Source of the DNA: Combretum micranthum
Lineage: Eukaryota > Streptophyta > Magnoliopsida > Myrtales > Combretaceae
Reading direction: 5' to 3'
NCBI GenBank assembly: GCA_024138025.1
Contig: JAMXBD010000367.1
Span: forward strand, 744,001 to 808,000
Length of the DNA stretch: 64,000 nucleotides
Shown: positions 10,328 to 22,090 of the stretch, piece after piece
Layout: each line of letters starts with the position of its first letter
How positions within the stretch are numbered: the stretch's first letter is position 1
Notes under the pieces: model-generated
Told to the model about the DNA's origin: nothing
The model's database searches: none
What the model saw: only the letters and a program-made list of their open reading frames with translations
Made by a program: the position numbers and the translations under genes

Positions 10328-12405
10328 TGTAATATACAAATAAATGAGTTATTAAGAAGGGTCAAAGTGTCAAAAGGATATTAAATAAGAAGGTTTTAAG
10401 GTCAAAGTATAAATATAATTGTGTTGTATTCACATGGCAAAGACTTAATTGAAAATGTATTTGGTAGAGTGTATACCGGTTTCAATGCTGCTGGCATACA
10501 TATTGAAAACTGCCAGCGTATGTAAAGTGAAGGAGATGAAAAGCTACGATTTTCATTATATCTTTCTTCTTTGTTCTCTATTCCAACATAACCCTAAACC
10601 TAGCAGACATGCTCTAGCATATTCATAGTCGTCAAGACGATTCGGTAATCTAGATCAGGTAATCAAATCATAAATTTTTTTTTTTTTAGGTTTCATAGAT
10701 CTATCAAGTTCTTAGAGTTTTTATATTGTTTTGAAGGAGAATTGAAGAATCGTTTTAGTTTTCTTAGAGAATCTAAAGATTTGGTGTTTAAGGAAGGTTG
10801 AGGATCAGATCCAAGTAATTTGATAACCATTCTTTCTTTAAGATCTACAAATTTATAGTTTCCTTAGAATTTGTTTGTTGTTTTTGAAGGGAGATTGGAG
10901 AAAACCCTGATTATCTTGGAGATCTAGATTTGGTGTTAAAAATGATTCGATAGTCCAGATCAAGTAATCAGATCCCTATTTTCTTCTATAGGATTTTACA
11001 GATATATTAGTTTCTTAGAATATTGTTTATGGTTTTGAAGGAACTCTTGGAAGAGGAGCCCTAATTGAGTTGGAATCTGAATTTTTGGTGTTCTAAAGGA
11101 TTAAGGATCGATTCTAGGTAAGTTTCTATAATTTCAATCCATAGATTTATGTATTTGTAATTTCTTGTTGATTCTTTAAGTCTGTTTGCTTGAAAGAGGA
11201 TTCTATGGTTGGAAAGATGTGTTAGGGAGATTTGTTATTTTGGAGGAGTTTTGAATTTTGATCAAGAAGAAAGGTATGAATTTCTGATTTTGTTGAGATT
11301 AAGATTTTAAATGGAGTTTAGATTAGAATTTTGTAATGAGAATTTTTTGAAATTTGTATCTTCATATTGTCAGGTTTCTGGTGAATTAGGGTTTGTGTTC
11401 TAAAAAGAGATTTTGTGAATTAGAGTCCTATTCTAGAATTTGATTAAGGTACGACCTTACCTTGTTTGTTGTATGTGCTTGTAGGATTAGACTTGTTTGT
11501 TGTATGTGTTTTAGGATAAGAATTCTAAATTGAACTTAATTCTACATGATAATAAGAAATTATGTTTGCTGCTTGTATTTGGCTTTGGTTAGTAAAGACC
11601 ACGCAGAGTGTGATACTAACGAGACACCCTAATGATCTATGTTTGATGTTGTCCTGAGTGGACTCGTGCATAGAAATGATTCAAGTAGATTAGGTTTTGG
11701 CAGAGGCCGTGGTGTGTAGACGATTCTCCAACACCAATATATATATAATTATCTATTTTTATATATGTTTATTTTTTTATGGAGTCATGAGTTACTCCAG
11801 ATTTGGAACTAGATGCATATGGTTTTGAATTGTGTTGCTTGCCGGCTAATATAAAATAATAAATTATGTTTGTTGCATTAGAAATAGTTACATTTGATTA
11901 CATAGGTTGTGTGTGCATATGCATTTGTGTGTGGTTTGGTGTACTGGGTTTTTTGGCTCATTCCTTTCATTTTTCAGAAACAGGTGCAAATACAATTTAT
12001 TACTATCTATTCGGTTTTGACATATTTGTGGGTGATGGGGATTACGATAGTGGACTGGATATTCCTGCTAATATTTAGACAACCTGGATAGCTTTGAGAT
12101 TGAGTTAAAAGCTTATGGAGTTTTCTATTTTTTAAGAGATTTATGGTTTTATGAATTAAGACCAAGTTATGAGAACTCCTTTATGTTTTTAAGTTTATGA
12201 TTTAAAGTTAGCTTTTGTTTAAACTGATTAAATTGATTAGGAGATTTACTTATTTGAGATGTTTATAAACAAGTACCCCTTTTATGTGAGTAGTGGAGTT
12301 TATTATCAATGTTTACTAGTGGTATAATATTGTTTAGCCTTGGCGTGTTCCTATAAAGCGAATCACACGTGATGGGTTGCAATATTTTCATGTTAGGGCA
12401 TTACA
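10328..12405 (+). repeat. 3' LTR of element A
   Basis: About 2078 bp, TGTAATATAC...GGGCATTACA, collinear with 4880-6949. The 102-nt conserved block is at 11977-12078; here it lies in an open frame that starts at an ATG at 11866. Followed by the second GGTTC at 12406-12410. Confidence 0.92.
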
Positions 12406-12410
12406 GGTTC

Positions 12411-13392
12411 CAAATACTCCATTATTATTTTCAATACTATCATCAAAATCCCACTCAATAGTTTCTTTTCCTATTATCATTATTACTACTATTTTTTTTT
12501 AAACCAATCAACAGGGATCTAAAATGATAAAAGTATAATAAAACACAATACAATGAACAAGTAATTGGTACTTGACAATGGAAACTAGAATTAATGAAAG
12601 GTGGCACTAGTATTTTGCTAATGTGCAACTCAATATTAAATTATAACTCTCTTCAATGAATGATGTAACAATAACTTTCAATTCGTAAATTGAATTGCAT
12701 CAAATTGTTCTATTTTGGTTTGAAGAAAAATATAATCAAACGCTATGATTAGGTTTGATTTAAAAGGAGAAGAACAAATCATAAGTATTGTAGGTGCTGA
12801 ATCACCAATTGAGTAGTGTGCAGGAGTATTGTCGCCTACAAACACAAAACACTAGTTAGTGGTGCACTAAAGGACTCCAACGTAGCTATTTCGATGCTTA
12901 AGTCAGTTGTAGGTTCTAGAATGAAAGAATGTAGAGAAAATCTCAAATATTACAATTAGTTATTCAGCTTTACCAACCTTTACGCCAGGGTCTATTGATA
13001 GATGGTGAATAATGGAGCTCGTAGGATATTTTTATCCTATGTCACAGACCTTCAAATTTGTTAGCTGACTTGGACTAGAGGAGCGTAATGTGGTTGAGCA
13101 TGGAAGGCACACATGATGGGTGTTTGTTTCCTTGAGGAGGTGAGTGTATTGGATAGGACCCCGTAAGCCTCCAAGTGTGTGATCGGAACTTCAAAACTAC
13201 GTTGCCATGGGCATCCCATTCAAGGAGTTGTGACTAAGGTTGAGTGGGACCGAGGTTATCATGGGATCTTGATGAGAAAACGGAGATTCTATGAGGTTAG
13301 AAACTTCGTGAGAGGGATCGAGGTCGATGCCTCTAGCAGGCTTGAGAGCTCATTGGTAGGAGTCTTGGGAAGGCTTCTAATGGACTTGTGAG
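12411..13392. other. Intergenic, partly repeat-derived
   Basis: 12411-12780 is AT-rich and featureless. From about 12790 to 13390 composition becomes less AT-rich, with words such as 'gactccaacgtagctatttcgatgcttaagtcag' in shortened form ('gatgcttaagtcag'), which recall plant transposable-element text with 'ctccgacgctcaagtcag'. The hAT-like element interrupts this stretch at 13393. Open frames on both strands (13179-13391 and 13289-13525) overlap each other and have no recognisable domain. Confidence 0.35.
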
Positions 13393-14068
13393 TAGAGCTG
13401 GGCAAATGGGCTGTGGCCCACGGGCTAACCCGTTTAATCCACTTTAAAAATGGGTTAGGGCCAGCTTTTTTTAACCCGTTTAAAAGTGGGTTAATTTTAC
13501 TTAACCCACTTAACCCGCGGGCCAAAGTGGGCTAGCCCGCGAGTTAAGTGGGTTGACCCACCAACCCACTTTTATAAAAATAAAATAAATAATTATTGGG
13601 TAAATATGTATTAATGAAGGTTATTCTTGAGATTTTTTACACTTGAGATTAAATTTATGTGTTAATTATAACAAAGAATGACAAATTGATGCACATGCAC
13701 CATAAAATTTTATAAAATATATTATTATTGTTTTAAATGAAATATATTATCTAATAAGTTATTTTAGAAAACTTATTTTTATATAAAAAGTAATTAAAAT
13801 AATAATGAAATTAATCATTAATATATATAATCTTATAAAACACTCTTTTTTATTATATATATCTTATTTAATTAGTATAAATAAGTTAAATGGGTCAACT
13901 TGGCCCATTTAACTCACAAAATATGTAAGTGGGTTAAAAGGGTCAAAAAGTGGGCTGGCCCGTTTAACCCACGGGCTAAAGTGGGTTGGGTTAGGGTCAG
14001 GTAATTTTGGCCTGTTTTTAAAATGGGTAAAAATTTTTTGGTCCGGTTTACCCACTTGCTCATCTCTA
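13393..14068. mobile_element. Non-autonomous hAT-like element (676 bp)
   Basis: The terminal inverted repeats are TAGAGCTGGGCAAATGGG and, reading inward from the right end, TAGAGATGAGCAAGTGGG. The flanking 8-mers CTTGTGAG (13385-13392) and CCTGTGAG (14069-14076) match at 7 of 8, the size expected for hAT. The subterminal regions are full of 'aacccgtttaa' and 'agtgggtta' words in both orientations, able to fold back. The AT-rich core has no coding capacity. Confidence 0.85.
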
Positions 14069-14479
14069 CCTGTGAGCCCGTTGGTCTATTAGACTAGTGC
14101 TGAAGACCTAATATATAATGACCAGATATTTACTATCAATAATAATATTTTCAAATTCAGTTCGAAAGGAAATCAAATACTGAATTGTGCCGCGTACATT
14201 TCTTATGCAGTATAACAGCCTTCACATACAATTATTTATGTTGATATTACAGGTATACGCAGTGTTAAACAAGAAAATGCATTTATGGAAAACATATAAT
14301 ATTAAAATTAATCCCCACTGCCGTTACAATCGTGGAAATGACCGAACCAAGCCCACCGACAGGCAGAATCATTTATTTTTTTTTTTTTTTTTGTTCCTTC
14401 GGTAATGGCAATCAAATTTAAGAACATATATTCTGAGTCCCCACAAGGAGAGCCCCACAAGCATTGGCATTGGCAACAA

Positions 14480-14610
14480 ACAAAGCCGGAGGCTAAACTG
14501 TGGGCGGGCCCATGGTTATTAGCCACTGTTTACAGGCCCACTCCAACAGTTGGTGTTGTTGTCTTTGTCTCTCTTCTTGTTCTTCTTTTCCGGCGTTGAG
14601 GGTTTTGATG
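14480..14610 (+). promoter_or_regulatory. Promoter-like patch with site II motifs, no gene behind it
   Basis: A locally GC-richer patch holds TGGGC/GGGCCCA (14500-14515) and AGGCCCA (14532-14540) site II-type motifs. A pyrimidine-rich tract follows (tctctcttcttgttcttctt), then 'gagggttttg', close to a telo-box. This is the classic arrangement of plant housekeeping promoters. The first downstream ATG (14608) meets a stop after about 16 codons in an ATAC microsatellite, so either the gene has been lost or a first exon is too short to recognise. Confidence 0.3.
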
Positions 14611-17131
14611 GAGAAATCACATATACATACATACATACATACATTATATTTATGTATGTAGTGAAGACAAAGAGCCAACAAGTGTTTTCTTGCTGCGACA
14701 GCTTCATTAAATAGGTAGTACTAACAGTTGGCATGTATGATGAAAATTGACAAGCTTTTATGATACACAAATTGTTTTAATTTGATTCTGGTCACCTATA
14801 TGGGAATTTTGGCTTAATTAAATTTTGGGTGAGAAAGTTGCAATCTGTTGCCAGCAAATACGAATATTATTACCACCGAACAAAATATATGAATATTTTA
14901 TATTTAAATTTACAAAAAATTAAGTGAAACGTTTAGAAAAATAGATTTTATGGTAAATTGGGGATACATGCCTTATAAAATATTAATTGAGTACTAATAG
15001 ATTTCATATATCTCAAATAGTAATTTCACCAATCCATCCTATCCATACTCCCAAAATTATTATTAAAACCTCAAGAATTGCCACAAGTATGATTATAGGC
15101 TTGGCAATTCACAATGACAAATTGTTTTTCATTTCGTCGTAAATACCTATGAGTACCACCAATAGTAAAATTAATAAATTTAATTGAGATTGCAAAGAAT
15201 AAACTTATCAGTATAATTATATTTATTTATCCCATAATCTTATCTTTTGAGTTGTGTGTTTTCTTTCTATAATGGTATTTCTTATTGTTATCTTATCATA
15301 TAAGAAAGTAGTAATTCTAATTTTGGACTCTAATACAGACCAAACCAAAGTTCTTTACGTATTTTAAAGTTTTAAAATGTTAAATCATACCTGGAAAAAG
15401 TTTAGAAAATGGATATGTACCAAATCAATAATTAGGAAGAGCCTACTTTTATACCTCCAGTTGTAGCGCGTGAGTGTTACTGCTCATTAGGTTTTTATGA
15501 AATAAAATCCAACTTGTATGTACTTTGATACAACAGTTCGGTCGATTGTTATTATTAAATTAAATATAATATATGATATATTAAGTATTTTATTGTATAA
15601 TATGATTAGATATGAATTTAAATCATTAAATAATTAAAAAAATAATCATTTAGAAGTTTTTTCCATGACAGAAAGCAAGAGTGATTAGCATAAATATTTT
15701 CCCACTCGGAAAAGATTTTATTTGATTTGATTTACTTTACAGTAATACATATATGTGGGCCTATTTAGATTATTAGGTTTTTGTCGATATTGAATTTGTA
15801 TCGAATTAGCATCTGTAATTTATTTGTATCATATGTATTGATTCGGTTTAGTTAATTTATGTATAAAACTATCAATTTTTCAACGGTATCATATCGGTAT
15901 CATTTCAGCATTAGTTCGATTTAAAAATGATATTAGAATGATACCAAATTAGTATACCCAACAGCCAAACTTCTACTTAAAGCAATCCAAACAGTGACAA
16001 GCATACCTAAGCACAATCATAAGCTAAACCATAAATATATAAAACAAATAAATAAAAATAAAATAAAATAATTGCAAAAGCATCAATGTTCATATGTGTT
16101 AAAAAGAAGCATCTGTAACTACTTAATCATTATTGTGCTTGCATACTAAACTATAATATTTCCTTAACTTCAAGGAACACTCATTACTTTATTACTAAAC
16201 CTAATACTTGTTTAATACTCTTCCTGTGTGTCTTCAGATATCTTCTTTGACCATTCACCTATATGCTCTTTTTCTTTATTTTCCCAACAAGAAAAATACT
16301 AATTAAATCAATATTTTAAAACACTTAGAGTACTTGTTAATTTAACTCCTGTATCTTTTTGAACTTATGTACGGTATTCTGATAGAAAATTATACAAGAA
16401 TAATTTAATATGTTGTCCAGGCCCTAGTTAGGAATTTAAAATTTTTTATATTTCTCTTGCACGTTGTCCTTTCTCGAAATATATAATAAACAATTAAACA
16501 TTTAAAGAGAACTAGAACAATATAATGAGTGTTTTCCATCGGCTCTTTAAAAGGTTAGATGCTTAACTTACATTTTAGAAATAAAATAAATGCACGAAAG
16601 ATGCAATTTATTTGTTTTTAAGCATGGTTAATTAATGCTTTAGGGATTCATAAAGCTCGCTGAACTTGGTTGTCCATTAGCGTTAAAAAACATTATAGTG
16701 ATGAAATAAGGGGGGAAAAATAAATAAAACAACGTGACCTACTCCAATTATGGGATAAAGTATCCCAACGACAGTGAAGAAGCACTATTAATGTAAGAGC
16801 ACGAGTATTGGATTTAATGAATCATAAGACGAGTATCTTCACAATCAGAGTACTAAACCTTGATACACTAAAACAAGAAAAATTTCAAAATTAAACTGAA
16901 TTGAAATTTTATCAAAAGTAAAACTATATAGTTAAATTCGCTCATTTAGCTTTATCAGGTTAAACAAGTTGTGTTACGAGCTTGAATTTGGCTTGTTAAT
17001 GTATGAAGCATAAGTTAAATCAAGTTTTAAGTGAGTTATAATAACTCATAAATAATTGCTCATTCAAAATTGGTTCCTTTATAGCACTAAGATATGGAGC
17101 AAAGTTTAACCAATAAGCTAAATATAAAATA
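14611..17131. other. Intergenic, no gene seen
   Basis: AT-rich throughout. A (CATA)n microsatellite lies at about 14620-14645. Around 15780-15960 there is a patch of 'ggtatcat' and 'gataccaaatt' words in opposite orientations that could be a degraded foldback repeat. 16930-17110 has words like those of the hAT element at 54204 ('gctcatttag', 'acgagcttgaatttggct'), and similar text resumes after the solo LTR at 17760-17990. An older hAT may therefore have been split by it, but I cannot find both ends. Confidence 0.35.
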
Positions 17132-17642
17132 TGTTAGAGTTTATGATCCGATTTCTGTAACCAACTGTTTATGATCCGATTTCTGTAACCGACTGTTTAT
17201 GACCCGATTTCTGTAACCGATTCCCGTAGTTAAATGTTAATGAATGAATATTTGACCATATATTTATTATTTATTCATTATACATTTAATGGTCATAATT
17301 TAGATCTTTATTACTCATTAATTACATATTTAAATGTCGTAATTAGGCTGTTATGTCAGTTATCCTTATACACACATATATATATAAATATGTGTGTGTG
17401 TGTTTTGTTTCTAGGGTTTTTTAATATACTTCAAACACATCACAAACACAAATTTTCTATTGAGAAATATGAAAGATTAGAGTTGTAAATCTCTCAATTC
17501 TTGTACTCCTATTTTGATATAGTGTGATTTTTCTCTCGCCTCTGCCCGTAGTTTTTTCCAAAAGGGTTTCCACGTAAAATCTGTGTGTTCTTTACTTTCT
17601 GCTTACTATTATCATTTTTCGATTGCGCGTTTGTTTATAACA
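17132..17642 (+). mobile_element. Copia-type solo LTR (511 bp)
   Basis: Starts TGTTAGAG and ends TATAACA, the termini usual for copia LTRs. It is flanked on both sides by the identical 5-mer AAATA (17127-17131 and 17643-17647). No interior domain is present, so it is a solo LTR left by LTR-LTR recombination. The U3 part holds three tandem copies of a 28-bp unit (17139-17222). A TATA-like stretch is at about 17376-17390 and a 'gggtttccacgtaaa' word lies near the end. Confidence 0.85.
17139..17222 (+). repeat. Three 28-bp tandem repeats in the copia LTR
   Basis: 'gtttatgatccgatttctgt' followed by 'aaccaact', three copies with single-base changes; a typical U3 enhancer-like arrangement. Confidence 0.85.
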
Positions 17643-18031
17643 AAATATAAATAATAAATAAATAAATAAATAAAAATAAAAATGATATTATATATTATAG
17701 AAATAATTATTTTATTTTGTTTATATATTATATAATATTAATATACATAAAAATTAGAAGCTTACTTAAAAGCTCACTGATGGGCCTAAATGAGCAAACT
17801 CATGAGTCCAAACATAATTGAGTTCAACTTATTTAGATAAACTACTTCTACTTTAAACTCAAATTTGACTAATTTATAAAATGATCGTGGGCTAAGCTCT
17901 TATAAAAATGACTTGAGTTTAAAGCAAATCAAGCTTGAGTAACTCACAAGCAATTCATCTCTTTTGTAACCCTACTCAAGTCATCTCTTTATGTAACCTT
18001 CTCAAAGAGTAAAAGATGAATAAACCCTTAG

Positions 18032-18180
18032 CATACCTTTTTTTAACAATTGGTTTCATTAAGAACGTTACACATAAGAAATCATGTGCACATATGGGTT
18101 TGCATGTGAGACTGATTTGCATGTGGAGTTGATTTTTCATATATCAAAATAATAATAAGAAGTGTTGTTAAAAAAAGATG
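18032..18180. mobile_element. Small foldback MITE-like element
   Basis: The left end 'cctttttttaacaa' and right end 'ttgttaaaaaaagatg' are inverted copies about 150 bp apart. No target duplication is clear and the ends are T/A runs, so chance is possible. Confidence 0.3.
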
Positions 18181-19444
18181 AACTAAAGGTCTATCTATTT
18201 ATTCTATCACAACAATATTATACACATTAATTTATCTAATTTGAAAGAAAAGTAGTAATTCTATTAAACTATAAGGCTATTGAGAGATACCTATTTTATT
18301 ATATGTTGTATTTATGTTACTAAATACTAACTGCCTCTAATTGTTGGAATTGTTGAGGTTATATATTCCTTGAAAAAAAAATCAGGTAATATATATTCTT
18401 TGTATATATGTTGTATAATGTAACATTTGTCCCTGCTTTGTATCATTTGACACCTAGGAAAACTAGAACTCTACATTTTGCAATTCGTTAGGAAAGTAGG
18501 TATAGAAAGTTAAGAGAAGAAAGATATGCATTGTTTAACCATCTTGTTTGTTCATCAAACGATCGTGTACTAGATAAGAAACTTGGCGAAGTTTTCATAA
18601 AATTCAATCTGGACCCAAAAAAAAGAAAGAAAGGAAAAACCAAAAAATAAAGATCATATGCAAATTTTTCTTTTTTAATATATTAACAATTGTTTCATTT
18701 CTTCAATAACTCCACTTTGTTACTGTCTTAATTGTTTTTATGAAACCAATGATGTTGTAGCTTAATGACATCTTTCTAGTATCTTAAATGAGAGGTTCAG
18801 ATTCGAATTCTTTCTCTCCGTTGTCATGGCAAAAAAAAAAAAATGATTTTTATAAAAAATATTGCAAAATGCAACCTTCCTCTTCTTCCGCATTTTTATC
18901 TATGTTTTTTTCCGAGGATTTATTATAAAAAATTAGATATAAAATTTTGCATTCTCATTTGATAATCATGTCCATATCTATCACTTACGTGCATATCATC
19001 AATCGACCAACATATCAGTAAGTTAAGAAATAAAAAAACGATAAAGAAAATGAGATTCATATAAATTAAAGCACACGATGCATTGTAATAATATACAATA
19101 AATATTTCCTCGAAATAATCAAACAACCACCAAATTGCTAAATTGCCAAAATTACATCGCATAAAAAAACCATGCAATTTGTTCAATTAGTATTTAGAGG
19201 AATTACCTTATCAGAAAGGCAAAAAAAAAAAAAAAAAAAAAAAGAAACCTCAATCAAATTGGATCATTAATTTCAATCCTCACGCTCTAATTTTCTAATC
19301 AATGACGCATCCTTTTCTAAAATACTCAGAACCGAAAATTTTATATTTTCATCGATCAAACCTTAGTATATACCACAAAAAAAAAAATTTTTTTCCTCAT
19401 TTTTCCCTAGTAAAGATTAATAATAAAACCAACCCATCGTTGAA
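18181..19444. other. Intergenic downstream of the SAUR gene
   Basis: AT-rich, with poly(A) runs at about 18831-18843 and 19220-19243 and the SINE at 18745. The region immediately below 19445 would be the 3' UTR of the minus-strand SAUR gene. No second gene is supported; the minus-strand frame at 18923-19186 has no recognisable features. Confidence 0.4.
18745..18843 (+). mobile_element. tRNA-derived SINE with poly(A) tail
   Basis: 'tagcttaatgacatc' resembles a Pol III box A. 'gaggttcagattcgaattc' is a good box B, about 45 nt downstream. The body ends 'ctccgttgtcatggc' and runs into 13 A residues. Flanking 'gtttttatgaaa' before and 'atttttataaaa' after may be a degraded target duplication. No other copy is seen in the window. 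Confidence 0.55.
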
Positions 19445-19837
19445 TTAACAAGTATAGAACTCCGCAAGCTCATCCATGGACCCTAATTGTGATTTGTCCC
19501 CATTTTCCAACATCCACAACAAGTGCTCAAAAAGCACCACCTCACACGACACGACCAATAATCCATCCTCGTCCTGCACGCAGCACGACCGGTCGATCAG
19601 CTCCTGAAACAACGGATGGTTGATGATGTCATTGCTGACAAGATACCGACGCTTCGATTTGCCTACGTAGACCGGTCGGACCGTCATCTCCGATGTTGCT
19701 GACGTGGCAGTCGGTGTTGCATTAGTAGGGCTGAGGTTGCTGTAGCTGTTATTGTTTGTGTGGGTTGTGTGTTTGGAGAAGGAGGGCCATCTTTTGATGG
19801 CTGACTTCAGCTTTGTTAGCTTTCCACCTTTGGCCAT
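19445..19837 (-). CDS. SAUR76-79-type small auxin-up RNA protein
   Basis: A single-exon gene of 130 codons. SAUR proteins are short, plant-specific regulators of cell expansion; many act by restraining PP2C.D phosphatases at the plasma membrane, which raises H+-ATPase activity. That role is family knowledge, not shown here. The start at 19837 is chosen because the protein then begins with MAKGGKLTKLKSA, the usual N-terminus of the SAUR76-79 group; the open frame extends 34 codons further upstream into a GA-rich leader with no similarity. Residues 1-20 are the conserved basic head. Residues ~21-52 are a Ser/Thr/Asn-rich linker. The SAUR domain follows, with 'VYVGKSKRRYLV', 'HPLFQELIDRS' and 'CEVVLFEHLLWMLENG', and the protein ends ELAEFYTC. 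Length and motif order are complete, with no stops or frameshifts. Confidence 0.93.
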   Translation of the reverse strand: MAKGGKLTKLKSAIKRWPSFSKHTTHTNNNSYSNLSPTNATPTATSATSEMTVRPVYVGKSKRRYLVSNDIINHPLFQELIDRSCCVQDEDGLLVVSCEVVLFEHLLWMLENGDKSQLGSMDELAEFYTC

Positions 19838-19960
19838 TTTAGAGAGAGAGAGTAGGGGTTTGATGTGTTTTTGATAGAGAGAGAGAGAGAGGTGTGAAGA
19901 GAGTTGAAGGAAGATTTGTGTATATATTTGGGAGATCACTGGGTGCTATTTGTCTCTTCA
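19838..19960 (-). promoter_or_regulatory. SAUR promoter: AuxRE, TATA box, CT-rich leader
   Basis: Read on the minus strand, a TATA box lies at about 19921-19929, 84-92 nt upstream of the ATG. That predicts transcription starting near 19893 and a leader of about 55 nt containing CT repeats (GA on the plus strand, 19841-19852 and 19877-19892). The auxin-response core TGTCTC is at 19951-19956 (plus-strand sense), about 22 bp upstream of the TATA box, which suits an auxin-induced gene. A GGCCCA element lies at about 19962. Confidence 0.65.
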
Positions 19961-20267
19961 TGGCCCACTCTTTGGGGCAACAGCTAAGACTGAAAAAGAT
20001 TGTAGAGGACATATCATTCATTAAAACCTGTTCAAATGTTTCCAGGACATTCGAGCAGAACCAACCATATCATGTTTTCTGTTCCATCCGAAATCTGGTT
20101 TGATTATATGCCATCATATGTAAAACAAAACTAATAATATAAATCTCATGAAAACACCCTATTAGAAAAAATAGTGTTGATGTGACGAATGATATTTCAT
20201 TTTTCACAAAATATAAAATTAAATACTTAAAATTTATTAATTTAATATTAAAAAAAAATTTTATGTC

Positions 20268-21149
20268 TAGAGCTATGCAAATGGATTATGCAGACCAATT
20301 CATCCAGCCTCGTTTCAGCCCGCAGGCTATACAGGCTATACAGGCTAAAATTTTTAACCCAACACACCTTGTACAATTGGTGGGTTAAATGGGTTAACTC
20401 GTGAATCCACTATTTTTTTATTGAAAAAATTTATAAGAGTTCAAATTCAAATTTAATTTTTAATAATTTAAATATAGAATATATATATATATATATTTTA
20501 TCTCATCATTTACCTGCAAAATAATCCTAGATGGTAATCGTGCACGGAGAAATTCTAAACTTCTATTTTGAAACTTTTTGCATCAACATAAAATGATTTA
20601 TCTAACTAATAACAATCGAAATCCATTCTAGTTTTTGTTCTTTGGTATGGTAAGAAAAAATACATCTTAGAAATTATCAATTGATATTGTATTGCTTATT
20701 GCAAATAGAAACATATAAATATCTAATAGATACAAAAGAAAAAGTATCGATAAAAGGACTAAGGATATAATGAACATAATGTTAGAAGTTTGAAGCATAA
20801 TACCTGTAAAAATTATATAATCAATATTCAACAACTAAATAATAGAAAAGTGAAATGAAAAAAAAAAAAAAAAAAAAGAAAAAAGGGTAACATACAAGGA
20901 TTTCTTTTATTATACAATTATATTTCTTACATTTTTTTTTTTTTATGTTTTTCAAGTGTGGGATGGTGGGCTAACTCGCCCACAGTGGATTGGCCTGCTT
21001 CAACCCATAAGTAATGTAGGGTAAGCCATTTTGGCTCGCACATTAAATAAACTAAAACTTTTAGCCCCATTTTGGCTCGCATATTAAATAAGCTAAAATT
21101 TTTAGCCTACCCCGTATGTTTTTTTTTCTTGTTTTTATGCATAGCTCTA
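20268..21149. mobile_element. Non-autonomous hAT-like element (882 bp)
   Basis: Both ends read TAGAGCTATGCA going inward. The flanking 8-mers are TTTATGTC (20260-20267) and TGTACGTC (21150-21157), 6 of 8 identical. Subterminal text is rich in 'gggtta', 'aacccaa' and 'ggctcgcacatt' words, as in the 13393 element. A short triplicated 10-mer (caggctatac) occurs at about 20323-20345 and a poly(A) run near 20858. No coding capacity. Confidence 0.75.
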
Positions 21150-21164
21150 TGTACGTCAATAGTG

Positions 21165-22090
21165 CTTTCGTTAAATTAACTAAAGTTGTTTTAGGTAATA
21201 ATATGATGTGGTATGTGTGCATAAAAAGTTATTTTAGATATTAAATTGATCAATTTTAATATTCAGATTAGATATCAACATGGTTCCAGAACTGAACTGA
21301 ACTAAAGCCGTCAATTCTAGGTCTTGAATACGAGGAACCAAAACTGTCTCCCATCGTTCCAGTTTTATTCTACGATACTGGAGGCTCCCGGTTCTAGTTT
21401 TGGAACAGTGGAACAGTCTTTTTTTTTTTCACGTAAAAAAGTGAATTTTATATTTTAATAAAATAATTTTTAAACTCAAAATAATTAATTATTGAATCTA
21501 AAACTGTTAAATTATTTAGCAAAAAATTAAAAAATTTTGTTTAGTATGTGCATTTATTCATATATAAACACAATCAATATCAATTATAGTTAGTAATATG
21601 GGATTACAAAATACTCTAGAGGATAACAAGAAAATTACAATATAAAAAATCGTCCCATATTATTAAGAAATGAATTTTTTTTAGAAGAGGTTTATATAAA
21701 CTAAATTATAATAATTTTAAGTTATGTTTATTTGTATTTTTTATAATAAAAAATTAAATATTGTAAATATGTAATAAACTTTACTATTCATATGAAATAG
21801 TGTAAACATTAATAATTATAGATTTAGTATAATTTTTTATCTAATTATTTTCTTTTTCTTAATGGATCGGTTGAAACCGTTGATTCCACTCGGTTCTCGG
21901 CTATAGAACTGGGAACCGGAAAACCGACGTTTCCTTAGTTGGTTATAGAATCATCCAACTAGTTCGATTTAGGTTCTAGTACCACCGATGACTATTCCGT
22001 TTCGAAACTGAGTCGTGTCTATATCTAGTTTAGATATCTAATTATATATTTCACCAAAGTTTTGATACCATTATATTGGACAATTCTATA
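21165..22090. mobile_element. MITE split by a 753-bp insertion
   Basis: The segments 21230-21276 and 22030-22070 join to give text collinear with the middle and right half of the MITE at 53006-53251 ('attaaattgatcaattt', 'atattcag', 'atctaattatatat'). The break falls at the 9-mer TTAGATATC, present at both 21268-21276 and 22030-22038. The outer ends of this copy are degraded, so the limits given are approximate. Confidence 0.5.
21277..22029. mobile_element. 753-bp non-autonomous DNA element inside the MITE
   Basis: Bounded by the direct repeat TTAGATATC, 9 bp, or 8 if trimmed. The ends share an imperfect inverted repeat of the type ACA(T/C)G(G/A)...CAG. The two ends are less AT-rich, with 'ggttctagt' and 'ccggttcc' words in both orientations, around a very AT-rich core. 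Superfamily unresolved between hAT and Mutator-like. Confidence 0.55.

Larger units (their letters stand above)
4880..12405 (+). mobile_element. Ty3/gypsy LTR retrotransposon A, non-autonomous (gag only)
   Basis: Two collinear LTRs (4880-6949 and 10328-12405) flank 3.4 kb of interior. The 5-bp flanks GGTTC at 4875-4879 and 12406-12410 are identical, proving a single insertion. A primer-binding site follows the 5' LTR and a purine-rich tract precedes the 3' LTR. A decayed gag with zinc knuckles is present. The last interior bases resemble the usual end of gypsy pol ('aatttcgaggacaaaa'), but protease, reverse transcriptase, RNase H and integrase are not recognisable. Long LTRs, an initiator-Met primer site and an MPPRRR-type gag start suggest the Tekay/Del group; this is inference. 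Confidence 0.9.

Noticed and set aside
13179..13525. Overlapping plus and minus open frames next to the hAT element
   Set aside because: The minus frame runs across the hAT end, the plus frame stops at it, and neither has a domain; probably chance in less AT-rich repeat sequence.
19838..19939. N-terminal extension of the SAUR protein by 34 residues
   Set aside because: The family start is MAKGGKLTK. The upstream codons cover the CT-rich leader and probably the transcription start.
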